Positions 39,969 to 49,233 of a stretch of DNA of 57,644 nucleotides are shown here, piece by piece (the stretch's first letter is position 1; the number at the start of each line of letters is the position of its first letter). The stretch is taken from contig JAZUCL010000009.1 in assembly GCA_045639125.1 (NCBI GenBank), forward strand, positions 1 through 57,644. Direction: 5' to 3'. Origin of the DNA: JAZUCL01 sp045639125. GTDB taxonomy: Bacteria > Bacillota > Clostridia > Oscillospirales > QAMX01. A model generated the notes under the pieces. It saw only the letters and a list, made by a program, of their open reading frames with translations. It was not told the DNA's origin and did no database searches. Both the position numbers and the translations under genes were made by a program.

Positions 39969-41396
39969 ATGAATTATACGATGCTCACTGATTTCTATGA
40001 AATAACTATGGCAAACGGATATTTTGAAAAGGGATTTCAGGAAACAGAGGTCTGTTTTGATATGTTCTTCCGCAAAGTGCCTGACGGCGGAGGTTTTGCT
40101 GTTATGGCAGGTGTGGAGCAGTTGATGGAGTATCTGTCAAATCTAAAATTTGAGGAAGCGGATATTGAATATCTGCGTCGAAAGAACTGTTTCTCCGAGG
40201 GCTTTTTGGAGTATCTTAAAAACTTCAAATTTATTTGTGACGTATGGGCAGTGCCTGAGGGTACACCAATCTTCCCAAACGAGCCGATTGTGACAGTCAG
40301 AGGACCTGTAATACAGGCACAATTTGTTGAAACGATGATATTGTTGACTGTCAACCACCAATCCCTAATCGCTACAAAGGCAAATAGAATTTGCCGTGCT
40401 GCACAAGGCCGTGTCGTTATGGAATTTGGTGCAAGGCGAGCACAAGGCTATGACGGTTCTTTATATGGAGCAAGAGCCGCATATATTGGCGGTTGTCCCG
40501 TAACTTCATGTACGATGGCAGACAGAGATTTTCATATCCCTGCCGCCGGAACGATGGCACACAGTTGGGTGATGATGTTTGATTCTGAGTACGAGGCGTT
40601 TTGTGCATACGCTGAAACATACCCCGACAACTGTACTCTTTTAATTGACACATACAGCGTATTAAAATCGGGACTTCCAAACGCAATTCGTGCGTTTCGT
40701 GACGTAGTGGTAGCGAAAGGATTTCGCCCACAAGGTGTACGCATAGACTCAGGTGATATAACTTATCTGACAAAGCAGGTAAGACGAATACTTGACGAGG
40801 AAGGATTTCCCGACTGTAAAATTATAGCATCCAATGCATTAGATGAATATATTATTAAGGACCTGATTACACAAGGTGCTCCTGTGGATTCTTTTGGTGT
40901 CGGTGAACGACTCATTACATCTCGCAGTGAGCCTGTATTTGGCGGTGTATATAAATTGTCCGCAGTATTTCGTGACGGAAAGGAAATTCCAAAACTTAAA
41001 CTGTCTGAAAATGTAGAAAAGATAACAACGCCGTCATTCAAATCTTTGTGGCGATTATACCACAAAGATACCGGTATGGCACTTGCCGATGTGGTTACCC
41101 TCTTTGATGAGGAAATTGACGAGAATAAGCCATACGAACTGTTTGACCCTCATCATATTTGGAAACGCAAGAAAGTATCTGACTTTGTTGCAAGACGTTT
41201 GCCGGTCCAACTGTTTGACAAAGGAAAGGCAGTATACACCTGTCCGCCAATTGAAGAAGTGCGTAACTACTGTGCTAAACAGGTGGAAAATCTTTGGGAC
41301 GAGGTCAAACGCTTTGAAAATCCCCATATTTATTATGTGGATTTGTCAAAACGTCTGTGGGAGATTAAAAATAAACTCCTTGAAGACGTTGAATAA
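39969..41396 (+). CDS. pncB: Nicotinate phosphoribosyltransferase
   Basis: First step of the Preiss-Handler NAD salvage pathway, joining nicotinate to PRPP. Family blocks: MLTDFYEITMANGYF at the N-terminus, FFRKVPDGGGFAVMAGVEQL, EFGARRAQGYDGSLYGARAA (~158), MAHSWVMMF with the catalytic His (~195), and RIDSGDITYLTKQVRR (PRPP-binding, ~258). 475 residues, full length. GAGGCAA precedes the ATG. A 60-base gap separates it from the serine acetyltransferase. Confidence 0.96.
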   Translation: MNYTMLTDFYEITMANGYFEKGFQETEVCFDMFFRKVPDGGGFAVMAGVEQLMEYLSNLKFEEADIEYLRRKNCFSEGFLEYLKNFKFICDVWAVPEGTPIFPNEPIVTVRGPVIQAQFVETMILLTVNHQSLIATKANRICRAAQGRVVMEFGARRAQGYDGSLYGARAAYIGGCPVTSCTMADRDFHIPAAGTMAHSWVMMFDSEYEAFCAYAETYPDNCTLLIDTYSVLKSGLPNAIRAFRDVVVAKGFRPQGVRIDSGDITYLTKQVRRILDEEGFPDCKIIASNALDEYIIKDLITQGAPVDSFGVGERLITSRSEPVFGGVYKLSAVFRDGKEIPKLKLSENVEKITTPSFKSLWRLYHKDTGMALADVVTLFDEEIDENKPYELFDPHHIWKRKKVSDFVARRLPVQLFDKGKAVYTCPPIEEVRNYCAKQVENLWDEVKRFENPHIYYVDLSKRLWEIKNKLLEDVE

Positions 41397-41455
41397 CGAA
41401 ATAGATCTAATTTATATAAATTGTTTTGTCAGTTTGCGGAAAGGAGTGAATTACC

Positions 41456-42361
41456 ATGGCAATCAGTCAATGGCTTGATGAAAAGTTAGGTGGTATCGTT
41501 GATGCAATATACGACAGCAATAAAAAATTTACGGAAAAGGAAAAGACTCTCGGCACAGCAGGAAAGGAAAAGGTATATTCTGTAATTGCCAACCTAAAAA
41601 GTGCATTGTTTCCCGGGGTATACGAGGTAAATCCAATTGACGAGGGCAACATAGATTTGTTTATTGGAATGAAACTTCGTGAAGCAACTATTACGCTTGT
41701 AGAACTTATAGAGCGTGTATTTTACAATGCTTGTAAGCGTGAGCGTAATGAGTGTTGCAACGAATGTCGTGACCGTGCAGAGAAAATAACATCTGAACTT
41801 TTGTCAAAACTTCCTGAAATTCGCAACTACTTGGACGAGGATATACGTGCCGCCTACGATGGTGACCCTGCTGTACGTAATCGTGAAGAAATTTTATTGT
41901 CTTACCCCTATATTGAGGCAATTACAATACATCGAATTGCCCATGAATTATACCTCTTAGGTGTGCCTGTAATACCTCGTATAATGAATGAATATGCCCA
42001 TGCACATACGGGAATTGACATTCACCCCGGTGCAACTATCGGAAAGAGATTTTTTATCGACCATGGCACAGGCGTTGTTGTAGGCGAAACGTGTACTATC
42101 GGTGACAATGTAAAGATGTACCAAGGTGTAACTCTCGGTGCGAGAAGTTTTGACTTAGATGAAAACGGAAATCCGGTTAAGGGTATTAAACGTCACCCTG
42201 ACATAGAAGATGATGTAATAATCTATGCAGGAGCCACAATCCTCGGCGGTGATACGGTAATAGGACGTGGTTCTGTCATTGGCGGTAACGTATGGCTGAC
42301 TCATTCAGTTGAGGCGGGCTCAAAGGTATATAACTCTCAGCCGTCTCCCATTATAAAATAG
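41456..42361 (+). CDS. cysE: Serine O-acetyltransferase
   Basis: Makes O-acetylserine for cysteine synthesis. The EpsC/SatA-like long form: ~150-residue helical N-terminal part (EVNPIDEGNIDLFIGMKLRE), then the left-handed beta-helix with hexapeptide repeats. Catalytic His sits in IHRIAHELYLLGVPVIPRI and IDHGTGVVVGE; the site continues to MYQGVTLGARS and GAGATILGG-type turns. 301 residues. AAAGGAG is upstream of the ATG. No T-box is present in the 59-base gap before it. Confidence 0.94.
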   Translation: MAISQWLDEKLGGIVDAIYDSNKKFTEKEKTLGTAGKEKVYSVIANLKSALFPGVYEVNPIDEGNIDLFIGMKLREATITLVELIERVFYNACKRERNECCNECRDRAEKITSELLSKLPEIRNYLDEDIRAAYDGDPAVRNREEILLSYPYIEAITIHRIAHELYLLGVPVIPRIMNEYAHAHTGIDIHPGATIGKRFFIDHGTGVVVGETCTIGDNVKMYQGVTLGARSFDLDENGNPVKGIKRHPDIEDDVIIYAGATILGGDTVIGRGSVIGGNVWLTHSVEAGSKVYNSQPSPIIK

Positions 42362-42479
42362 AGAAGGTAGCATCTTTCCGACGAAAACAGATATGACCTT
42401 GGAAGAATTGTGAATGGCTAACGGAGAGTATGTGGACTCAAATGATGAATATTGTTACACGATAGAAAGGATACAGACA

Positions 42480-43289
42480 ATGTATAAACTCATATCACTG
42501 GATTTGGACGGTACAACACTTAACTCTCAAGGCAAAGTCAGCGAAGAAACACGCCGTGCTATTTCATACGCAAAAAGCAAAGGAGTACATGTCGTTGTAA
42601 ACACAGGCAGAGTTTACGCCATTACCCATGAGGTTGTAAAGGATTTAGGTGCGTCAGGTGATGTGTTGTGCTGCGTAGGAACAATATGCTTTGGTGATAT
42701 ATACAACGACGGCGGTTATGTTATATTCCGTCATTCCTTTGATTTTGAGTTGTCAAGACGTATTATGAAGTGTCTTGAACAGTTGCCTGTGTTTGCTACT
42801 GCATTTTCCGAGCGGGATATTTACACAGATGAGAAGTCTGTTTCTATGGGAAACTTTGTGCGAAACACACTGTTTTCCCAAGATCGCATTTTCCCAAATC
42901 TTTGTGAGGGTATGGAGAAATCTGGACTTTGGCAGATGGAAAAATTCAGTTGTGTTGCCGAACATGATGTGCTTTTAGAGGCAGAAAAAGTAATAAAAAA
43001 AGAGTTTCCAAACTTAAATCCACTGTGGTCGTCACCTAAAATGCTTGAGATTATACCTAAGGGTATCGATAAAGGTACGGGACTTCGTGACCTTTCTGCA
43101 CACTATGGCATATCACGCAGTGAGGTTATCGCTTGCGGAGACTCAAACAATGACTGGGCAATGCTTAAGTATGCAGGTTTGCCGGTTGCTATGGCAAATG
43201 CTGATGACGAAACAAAATCAATTTGCCGATACATAACAAAGTCAAATGATGAGCATGGAATTGCCCACATGATTTACGAGTTGATTTAA
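42480..43289 (+). CDS. Cof-type HAD-IIB family phosphatase
   Basis: Cytoplasmic phosphatase with the type IIB cap. Motif I LISLDLDGTTLNSQGKVS (nucleophile Asp ~8), motif II VVVNTGRVYAI, Lys motif MLEIIPKGIDKGTGL (~190) and motif IV ACGDSNNDWAMLKYAGLPV (~225). 269 residues. Substrates of this group are sugar phosphates, FMN or pyridoxal phosphate; not assignable here. I start at ATG 42480 behind AAAGGAT; the frame opens at 42414, but those 22 extra residues do not belong to the fold. Confidence 0.93.
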   Translation: MYKLISLDLDGTTLNSQGKVSEETRRAISYAKSKGVHVVVNTGRVYAITHEVVKDLGASGDVLCCVGTICFGDIYNDGGYVIFRHSFDFELSRRIMKCLEQLPVFATAFSERDIYTDEKSVSMGNFVRNTLFSQDRIFPNLCEGMEKSGLWQMEKFSCVAEHDVLLEAEKVIKKEFPNLNPLWSSPKMLEIIPKGIDKGTGLRDLSAHYGISRSEVIACGDSNNDWAMLKYAGLPVAMANADDETKSICRYITKSNDEHGIAHMIYELI

Positions 43290-43377
43290 GTGAAAATAAC
43301 CCAAGTCACTCTAATTCACAGATTTATATTTACTAAAAATACACAGTATTAGATAAATATATCATAAGACACAAAGA

Positions 43378-43413
43378 AAGACCACTTGCTATAATAAAGC
43401 AAATGGTCTTTTA
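43378..43413. terminator. Bidirectional terminator between HAD and ECF S-component genes
   Basis: AAAGACCA-x-TTGC pairs with GCAA-x-TGGTCTTT around a TATAATAA loop, followed by T on the plus strand. Confidence 0.75.
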
Positions 43414-43418
43414 TTAGT

Positions 43419-43931
43419 TTAGGTAGATAATTTGTCGGCTTTTTTTAACAAGTATATGATGGGGCATATCAAAATGCCACAAAAGAAATTGCTTATTCCA
43501 TGCACAACATCCCACGGAAGTCCTGCAATAATCCAAGCAAGAGTCTGCTCAAAACTAAAGCCAAACAGTAACGCTTGTGTAGGAGCATAGATTGTTCCAA
43601 AAGAAAAACCGTGTAATGCACATAACACCATATAAACAAAGGGAGTAATCTTTTTAGGCATATTCTTTGGAAGCAGCATTGTAGCACCCCAAAGAACTGT
43701 CCACACATATAGGTAAGGTATCCACCAAGTTGAAAAACCTGCAAATAAGCCGTTAATTAAAACATAAGTATAGATAGGATAGAGAGCCTTTAATCGATAT
43801 ACTACCGTAATAGAGATTACAAATACTCCCAACAAATGTATGTTGGGGAAAAGTTCCATAATTATTTTAGATGCATACATCAATGCACCAAGCATACCGA
43901 AAAGGGCGATCTCTTTAGCGTTTAATTTCAA
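43419..43931 (-). CDS. ECF transporter S-component, probably for cobalamin
   Basis: Substrate-capturing membrane protein of an ECF transporter. Six hydrophobic helices in 170 residues; the N-terminal KEIALFGMLGALMYASKIIM has the A-x3-A type pattern by which S-components dock to EcfT. Also PNIHLLGVFVISITVVYRLK and WIIAGLPWDVVHGISN. It overlaps the DUF4430 lipoprotein gene by 4 bases and both lie behind a cobalamin riboswitch, so B12 or a precursor is the likely ligand; that rests on regulation, not on binding residues. The energising EcfA1A2T is at 18326-20876. Confidence 0.88.
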   Translation of the reverse strand: MKLNAKEIALFGMLGALMYASKIIMELFPNIHLLGVFVISITVVYRLKALYPIYTYVLINGLFAGFSTWWIPYLYVWTVLWGATMLLPKNMPKKITPFVYMVLCALHGFSFGTIYAPTQALLFGFSFEQTLAWIIAGLPWDVVHGISNFFCGILICPIIYLLKKADKLST

Positions 43932-44392
43932 CCTTTTTCAACCTTCAGTGTGTAGGTTGCCCCCTGTGTAATGTCGGTAGTGTCTACACCTGTCATGGCA
44001 TATTCACCGTTGATATAAAATGACCAATACGTCTTGTCTATATCATAGTCAGCGGTGATTCCATTTACTGTTTTAACATACAAACCGTATTCACCTGTGT
44101 CGCCGTCAATCAAACCAAGTTCTAAAAGAGCATCACCGACAGTTGTTTTGTTGGTATGAATTTCATAACTTGTTTCATTGCCGTCAACATCAGTAACAGT
44201 AAAGAGAAACTCCGTGTTACCTTCACCTAAAATGTTGCTTTCAGTTTGAGATACACCACCTGTTACAAGTGGGTTGTCGGAATGTATATCCGAGCCGGTG
44301 TCTCTGCATCCGCTTGTAGATAGTGCCATAGCCGCAATCAACACAATACAAAGGAACAAAGACAACGATTTTTTCAATCTTGTCTTTTGCAT
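43928..44392 (-). CDS. DUF4430 (transcobalamin C-terminal-like) lipoprotein
   Basis: Lipoprotein with signal KSLSLFLCIVLIAAMALSTSGC and lipobox STSGC. The mature part is a single DUF4430 domain (EIHTNKTTVGDALLELGLID ... KTYWSFYINGEYAMTGVDTT ... GATYTLKVEKG), a fold shared with the C-terminal domain of cobalamin carriers. With the riboswitch and the S-component it probably captures corrinoids at the cell surface. I start at ATG 44392, 11 bases after AAAGGAG; an in-frame TTG at 44401 is less likely. ATGA overlap couples it to the next gene. Confidence 0.92.
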   Translation of the reverse strand: MQKTRLKKSLSLFLCIVLIAAMALSTSGCRDTGSDIHSDNPLVTGGVSQTESNILGEGNTEFLFTVTDVDGNETSYEIHTNKTTVGDALLELGLIDGDTGEYGLYVKTVNGITADYDIDKTYWSFYINGEYAMTGVDTTDITQGATYTLKVEKG

Positions 44393-44423
44393 AGTTTGCA
44401 AAACTCCTTTAATTTTAGATTAC

Positions 44424-44618
44424 CTCTTAGTTGGGACCCGCAACATATTGCAGAGGCTTTTACTTGAAAAATATTTCGACTCAGCACTTGTTTCTTCGCC
44501 TTCTCAAAGTAACTTCAATGGCTTTTCTTCGATATGCGGCATCGAATAAGAAAAAACAAATTTTATGTGCCTCACGGCGACGGGCTCGTACAGGATTTGC
44601 ACCTGTTTCCTTTCCAAG
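44424..44618 (-). ncRNA. Cobalamin riboswitch
   Basis: On the minus strand the leader holds the aptamer core: ACAGGTGCAAATCCTGTACG (44593-44603 is the GGTGCAAATCC box), CCCGTCGCCGTGA (44572-44584), GCCATTG and GAGAAGGCG (44516-44522, 44497-44505), and a closing GTTGCGGGTCCC (44432-44443). These agree with the AdoCbl riboswitch class. No terminator lies between aptamer and start codon, so control is probably at translation, by hiding AAAGGAG (44404-44410). Ends are approximate. Confidence 0.9.
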
Positions 44619-44625
44619 TAAAGGT

Positions 44626-44654
44626 AGTATACCACAAAACACTTAACTTTTCAA
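44626..44654 (-). promoter_or_regulatory. Promoter of the cobalamin-uptake operon
   Basis: TTGAAA (44649-44654) and TATACT (44626-44631), 17-bp spacer, just upstream of the riboswitch. Confidence 0.8.
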
Positions 44655-44689
44655 CACTTAATAAGCAATTTGGCAATGGATTGAAAAAC

Positions 44690-44713
44690 AGACACACCAA
44701 ATTTGGTGTGTCT
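44690..44713 (-). terminator. Terminator of citrate synthase
   Basis: Perfect inverted repeat AGACACACCAAA / TTTGGTGTGTCT followed on the minus strand by GTTTTTC. Confidence 0.8.
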
Positions 44714-44727
44714 GTTCTATGTTGAAG

Positions 44728-46092
44728 TTATCTCTCATTTATTGGTATATATTTTTCAATAGGACATACAGACTTATATGCAGGACGCATAATTCTTGCG
44801 TTTGTGGTAACTTCTTCCATGCGGTGACCGATCCAACCTGCAATACGAGCAGCGGCAAACAAAGGAGTATACAACTCCTGTGGAATATCAAGTGTTTCGT
44901 AAACAAAACCGGAGTAAAGATCGACATTTGCACAGATGAGTTTAGAAGAACCCTTAACTTCATAGAGAGCAGACGGTGCAAGTTTCTCAACAAGTTCCAT
45001 AAGGTCAAGTTCCTTGCCACGATTTTTACTCTCTGCAAGAGCACGTGCATTCTTCTTAAGAATAACGGCACGAGGGTCTGAAATAGTATAGACAGCATGC
45101 CCCATACCATAAATCTTACCGCTTCCGTCGCCTGCTTCCTTACGAATCATCTTCATAAGGTAGTTTTTAACCTCATCCTCATCTTTCCAGTCTTTGACGT
45201 TTTCCATAATATCTGCAAACATCTCGATAACTTTGGCATTAGCACCACCGTGAAGTGGTCCTTTAAGTGAGCCGAGAGCGGCGGAAATAGCGGCATAAGT
45301 ATCAGTGCCTGATGAACTGAGTACACGACAACTGAAAGCAGAGTTGTTACCGCCACCGTGTTCTGCATGGAGAACAAGACACAAGTCGAGGAGACGTGCT
45401 TCCTCAGTAGTGTATTTCTTGTCAGAACGGATAGTACGTAAAATACTTTCAGCAGTTGACTGATCACCCTTTGGAAAGTGAATATGTAGACTTGCTTTGT
45501 CGTAGAAATGACGTTTTGCTTGGTATGCATGGGCAAGTATCATTGGAAAACGTGCGATAAGTTCCATACCTTGACGCATCATATTTTCTACAGATGTATC
45601 ATCGGGGTTTGTGTCGTATGCGTAAAGTCCCAGAGTTGCACGAGCCATAGTATTCATAATATTAGGTGACGGAGCACGAAGAATTTGATCCTCTGTAAAA
45701 AAGTCAGGGAGGGATCTCATTTGTGCCAACGTATCTTTGAACAGAGTCAACTGCTCATCAGTTGGCAGATGACCAAACAAAAGGAGATATGAAGTTTCTT
45801 CATATCCAAAGCGATTCGATGACATAAATCCGTCTATAAGATGTTCAATATTGATACCACGGTAGTACAACTCACCCGGGATAGGAACAACATCACCCTC
45901 GTTGATAATATAGCCGTGTACGTTACCGATATTTGTAAGACCTGCAACGACACCTGTTCCATCCACGTTACGAAGTCCACGCTTGACGTTGTGGTTATTA
46001 TAAAGAGCAGGATTTATTTGGTTATACTTACGGTATTCCTCGCATAAACTTGAAAGGAAAGTTGGATTAACTACGCTTGGAGTAGGAGTCAT
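44728..46092 (-). CDS. Citrate synthase
   Basis: Condenses acetyl-CoA and oxaloacetate, here most likely to supply 2-oxoglutarate and glutamate. Catalytic residues are seen: His in LHAEHGGGNNS (~245), His in GMGHAVYTISDPR (~330), and Asp in NVDLYSGFVY (~395). Also GPLHGGANAKVIEM. 454 residues, the longer form found in many Clostridia, with an N-terminal extension of ~45 residues. No aconitase or isocitrate dehydrogenase is nearby. GAGGTGA precedes the ATG. Confidence 0.95.
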   Translation of the reverse strand: MTPTPSVVNPTFLSSLCEEYRKYNQINPALYNNHNVKRGLRNVDGTGVVAGLTNIGNVHGYIINEGDVVPIPGELYYRGINIEHLIDGFMSSNRFGYEETSYLLLFGHLPTDEQLTLFKDTLAQMRSLPDFFTEDQILRAPSPNIMNTMARATLGLYAYDTNPDDTSVENMMRQGMELIARFPMILAHAYQAKRHFYDKASLHIHFPKGDQSTAESILRTIRSDKKYTTEEARLLDLCLVLHAEHGGGNNSAFSCRVLSSSGTDTYAAISAALGSLKGPLHGGANAKVIEMFADIMENVKDWKDEDEVKNYLMKMIRKEAGDGSGKIYGMGHAVYTISDPRAVILKKNARALAESKNRGKELDLMELVEKLAPSALYEVKGSSKLICANVDLYSGFVYETLDIPQELYTPLFAAARIAGWIGHRMEEVTTNARIMRPAYKSVCPIEKYIPINER

Positions 46093-46125
46093 TGTTATTC
46101 ACCTCTATCATTTTAATATGTATAT

Positions 46126-46154
46126 ATTCTAACATTGAAACTGTGAAAGGTCAA
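46126..46154 (-). promoter_or_regulatory. Promoter of citrate synthase
   Basis: TTGACC (46149-46154) and TAGAAT (46126-46131), 17-bp spacer, minus strand. Confidence 0.65.
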
Positions 46155-46387
46155 GGGATTTTTATGTAAAAACTAATATTACCTGACAATTGTATTGATG
46201 TATACAATCTAAAATATTGCATTATTAAGAAAAATTTCTTGTTAATAGTGGATTTATAAGGATTTCTAAAAATAATTATGCAAGAAATGAGTGATTGTAT
46301 TGCACAATTAAAATTTGTGGCGAATATAGAAGAAAATATATAAATATTCTAAAATGGTGTATATTTTTGCAAAAAGGTGATGTATAT

Positions 46388-47455
46388 ATGAAAAAAATTA
46401 TCTTATTTTCGGCTGTTCTTTGGGTAGTTGTATTTGTAATGAGTATGGTTCTTTCAAAGCAAAACGAAGAGATAGGAAGAAACAGCGTTACAGATACAGA
46501 TGAAATGCTTGAGGTTGTGTCTGTAAACGATGAAGAAGATGGGACAAGCAAAAGTTTATCCGATAAGTCGTTTGACGAAAAATATGTTGTAAAAATAAAA
46601 CAAGGTGATGGGGTGACTAAGTTGCCGCTACATACGTATCTCGTTGGAGTGGTGGCAGCGGAAATGCCTGCGTCGTTTCCTCTTGAGGCGTTGAAGGCAC
46701 AGGCGGTAGCAGCACGGACGTTTGTGTTACGACGTGGTGCAGAGGCAAGAAGCAACAACCAAAAAGAAGGACATGATGACGCAATAGTGTGTGATGACAG
46801 CAGTTGTTGTATGGCATATCTTGATTTGGAAACAAAAGCATCAACAACATTTGGTGCAAATGAGGAGGAATATAAACAGAAGATAATTGATGCAGTGGTA
46901 AGTACAGACGGACAGTATCTAACCTATGAAAATGTTCCGATTTTAGCGGCATTCCATGCAGTTTCAGGAGGTAGAACAGAAAATGCAGGTGACGTATGGC
47001 AAAGCGAAGTGCCATATCTTGTAAGTGTTGAAAGTTTAGGGGAGGAAAATTCAGCCCAATACCAAAACGATGTGACGTATACTGCAAAAGACGTGAAAAA
47101 TCGCATTTTAGAATCGTATCCAAAGGCCGTATTTCCAGATGATATAGGGACATGGTTTCAAAATGCAATTAGAGGAGACGGTGGCGTAATAAAGTCTGTT
47201 ACAGTCGGAGGAATTAAGATTCGTGGCGGTGCGTTACGCTCAATTTTACAACTCAACTCTGCCGATTTTACCATATCTGTCGGTAAAAATGATAGCGGAG
47301 AGGAAACTCTTACATTTCATACGGTAGGATATGGGCATGGTGTTGGCATGAGCCAGTATGGTGCGTTTGCAATGGCACAGCAGGGGCATACATATAAGGA
47401 GATTTTACACCATTACTATACAGACGTGACACTACTTAATATGGCAGATAGTTGA
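46388..47455 (+). CDS. spoIID: Stage II sporulation protein D (SpoIID)
   Basis: Lytic transglycosylase that strips peptidoglycan at the forespore septum during engulfment. One N-terminal membrane anchor (KKIILFSAVLWVVVFVMSMV), then the SpoIID/LytB domain: LHTYLVGVVAAEMPASFPLE with the catalytic Glu (~90), ALKAQAVAARTFVLRR, a Cys-containing CDDSSCCMAYLD loop, AFHAVSGGRTENAGDVW, and the C-terminal GYGHGVGMSQYGAFAMAQ. 355 residues. I start at ATG 46388 behind AAGGTGAT; the frame opens at 46295. The usual partners spoIIM and spoIIP are not here. I could not pick out a sigma-E promoter. Confidence 0.95.
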   Translation: MKKIILFSAVLWVVVFVMSMVLSKQNEEIGRNSVTDTDEMLEVVSVNDEEDGTSKSLSDKSFDEKYVVKIKQGDGVTKLPLHTYLVGVVAAEMPASFPLEALKAQAVAARTFVLRRGAEARSNNQKEGHDDAIVCDDSSCCMAYLDLETKASTTFGANEEEYKQKIIDAVVSTDGQYLTYENVPILAAFHAVSGGRTENAGDVWQSEVPYLVSVESLGEENSAQYQNDVTYTAKDVKNRILESYPKAVFPDDIGTWFQNAIRGDGGVIKSVTVGGIKIRGGALRSILQLNSADFTISVGKNDSGEETLTFHTVGYGHGVGMSQYGAFAMAQQGHTYKEILHHYYTDVTLLNMADS

Positions 47456-47480
47456 CAAGAACGGCTGACAATGATATAAT
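47452..47480 (+). promoter_or_regulatory. Consensus promoter of leuA
   Basis: Perfect TTGACA (47452-47457) and TATAAT (47475-47480) with 17 bp between; the -35 box overlaps the spoIID stop codon. Confidence 0.85.
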
Positions 47481-47499
47481 TGCACGAAAGAAAAGATAG

Positions 47500-47535
47500 C
47501 ACCCGTCTCGGCATGATTTTGAGGCGGGTGTTTTT
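47500..47535 (+). terminator. Terminator of spoIID and possible leuA attenuator
   Basis: 10-bp stem CACCCGTCTC / GAGGCGGGTG (one G-U) followed by five T. It lies downstream of the leuA promoter, so leuA transcripts must read through it. Confidence 0.75.
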
Positions 47536-47554
47536 ACAAACGGGAGCAGTACAG

Positions 47555-49231
47555 ATGATGGACACAACAAAATACGGCATTGGATATTTTTCAGTGCCGA
47601 CAGGATATACAAAGTGGGCAAATCGTGACCATGTGGAAAAAGCACCTATTTGGTGCAGTGTAGATATGCGTGATGGCAATCAAAGCCTCGTAATTCCAAT
47701 GAGTATCGACAAGAAGTTGGAATTTTTCAAGTTACTTGTAGATTTGGGATTTCGTGAAATTGAAGTGGGCTTTCCTGCAGCAAGTGATACAGAGTATGAA
47801 TTCCTTCGGGCATTGATTGAAAGGAAGATGATACCTGACGGTGTTAGTATACAGGTTTTAACTCAATGCCGTGAGCATATAGTGAGAAGAACATTTGAAG
47901 CGTGTCAAGGTGCAAAAGATGTAATTATACATTTTTACAACTCTATATCTGTGGCACAGCGGGAGCAAGTGTTTCGCAAGTCAAAAGAGGAAATTATCGA
48001 CTTTGCGGTAGAGGGTGCGAAACTTGTCAAGCGTCTTGCCTGCGAATATGAGGGTAACTTTAGATTTGAGTATTCTCCTGAGAGTTTTACAGGTACAGAA
48101 CCTGAATATGCACTTAGTGTATGTAATGCAGTTTTAGATGTGCTAAAACCATCTGAAACAAACAACGTAATAATAAATCTGCCGGCTACTGTTGAGTTGA
48201 GTATGCCTCATGTATACGCAAGTCAGGTGGAGTATATGCATGAGCATCTTAAGTATAGAGAGTATGTTACGCTGTCTGTACACCCACACAATGATAGAGG
48301 TACAGGTGTTGCCGATACAGAACTCGCACTCCTTGCAGGTGCAGACAGAGTAGAGGGTACGCTGTTTGGCAACGGAGAGAGAACAGGCAACGTGGACCTT
48401 GTCACACTTGCAATGAATTTGTACGCACATGGCATTGAACCAGAACTCGACTTTTCCGATATGCCTCACATTGTAGACGTGTATGAAAAGTGTACATCAA
48501 TGAGAGTAGGCGATAGATCGCCATACGCAGGTGAGTTGGTATTTGCGGCATTTTCCGGCAGTCATCAAGACGCTATTGCGAAGAGCATGAAGTACAGAGC
48601 AGAAAATAAGGTACATCGTTGGAATGTTCCATACATTCCGATCGATCCAAGGGATATAAATCGTACATACGACTCAGACGTTATCCGTGTCAACTCCCAA
48701 AGCGGAAAGGGCGGTATCGGGTATCTGTTGGAATACAACTATGGATATGTATTGCCGTCTGGTATGCGTGAACAACTTAGTTATATCTGTAAGGGAATTT
48801 CCGACAGAGAAAATAGAGAACTTAAAGCATCGGAAGTTTTGTCTGTGTTTAAGGAAAAATATTTCTCTTCAGGTACACCATACGATGTATCAGACATGCA
48901 CTTTTATCGCCGTATAGGTATGGTTGAAACGGAACTTACATTTATATATAACGGCGAAAAAACGACATATAAGGCGTTTGGTAACGGTTCTCTTGATGCA
49001 GTAAGTAACGCAATTAAGAATTTCGCAAATATACGCTATACGTTGACAACGTATACAGAACATAGCGTGGAGGGTGTTGGTTCAGGCTCTCTTGCAGTTG
49101 CGTATATTGGTATTAAAAATGAAGGTGGGGAAATATTCTGGGGTGCCGGTACCGATACGGATATTATCCACGCCGGTGTAAATGCACTGCTTGGTGCGGT
49201 GAATAATATGCTTGCCGATATGGAGGCGTAA
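47555..49231 (+). CDS. leuA: 2-isopropylmalate synthase (long type)
   Basis: First committed step of leucine synthesis: acetyl-CoA plus 2-oxoisovalerate. N-terminal TIM barrel with WCSVDMRDGNQSLVIPMS (metal-binding Asp, ~35), GFREIEVGFPAASDTE, and the metal-binding HPHNDRGTGVADTELA (~240). A C-terminal LeuA regulatory domain (~440-558) ends the chain and would bind leucine. 558 residues is the length of the type-2 family. Start at ATG 47555, 8 bases after GGGAG; upstream frame to 47480 crosses the hairpin. Other leu genes are not adjacent. Confidence 0.94.
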   Translation: MMDTTKYGIGYFSVPTGYTKWANRDHVEKAPIWCSVDMRDGNQSLVIPMSIDKKLEFFKLLVDLGFREIEVGFPAASDTEYEFLRALIERKMIPDGVSIQVLTQCREHIVRRTFEACQGAKDVIIHFYNSISVAQREQVFRKSKEEIIDFAVEGAKLVKRLACEYEGNFRFEYSPESFTGTEPEYALSVCNAVLDVLKPSETNNVIINLPATVELSMPHVYASQVEYMHEHLKYREYVTLSVHPHNDRGTGVADTELALLAGADRVEGTLFGNGERTGNVDLVTLAMNLYAHGIEPELDFSDMPHIVDVYEKCTSMRVGDRSPYAGELVFAAFSGSHQDAIAKSMKYRAENKVHRWNVPYIPIDPRDINRTYDSDVIRVNSQSGKGGIGYLLEYNYGYVLPSGMREQLSYICKGISDRENRELKASEVLSVFKEKYFSSGTPYDVSDMHFYRRIGMVETELTFIYNGEKTTYKAFGNGSLDAVSNAIKNFANIRYTLTTYTEHSVEGVGSGSLAVAYIGIKNEGGEIFWGAGTDTDIIHAGVNALLGAVNNMLADMEA

Positions 49232-49233
49232 TT

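Noticed and set aside
47481..47554. T-box or leucine leader peptide upstream of leuA
   Set aside because: The leader is only ~70 bases, without a T-box sequence or a run of Leu codons.
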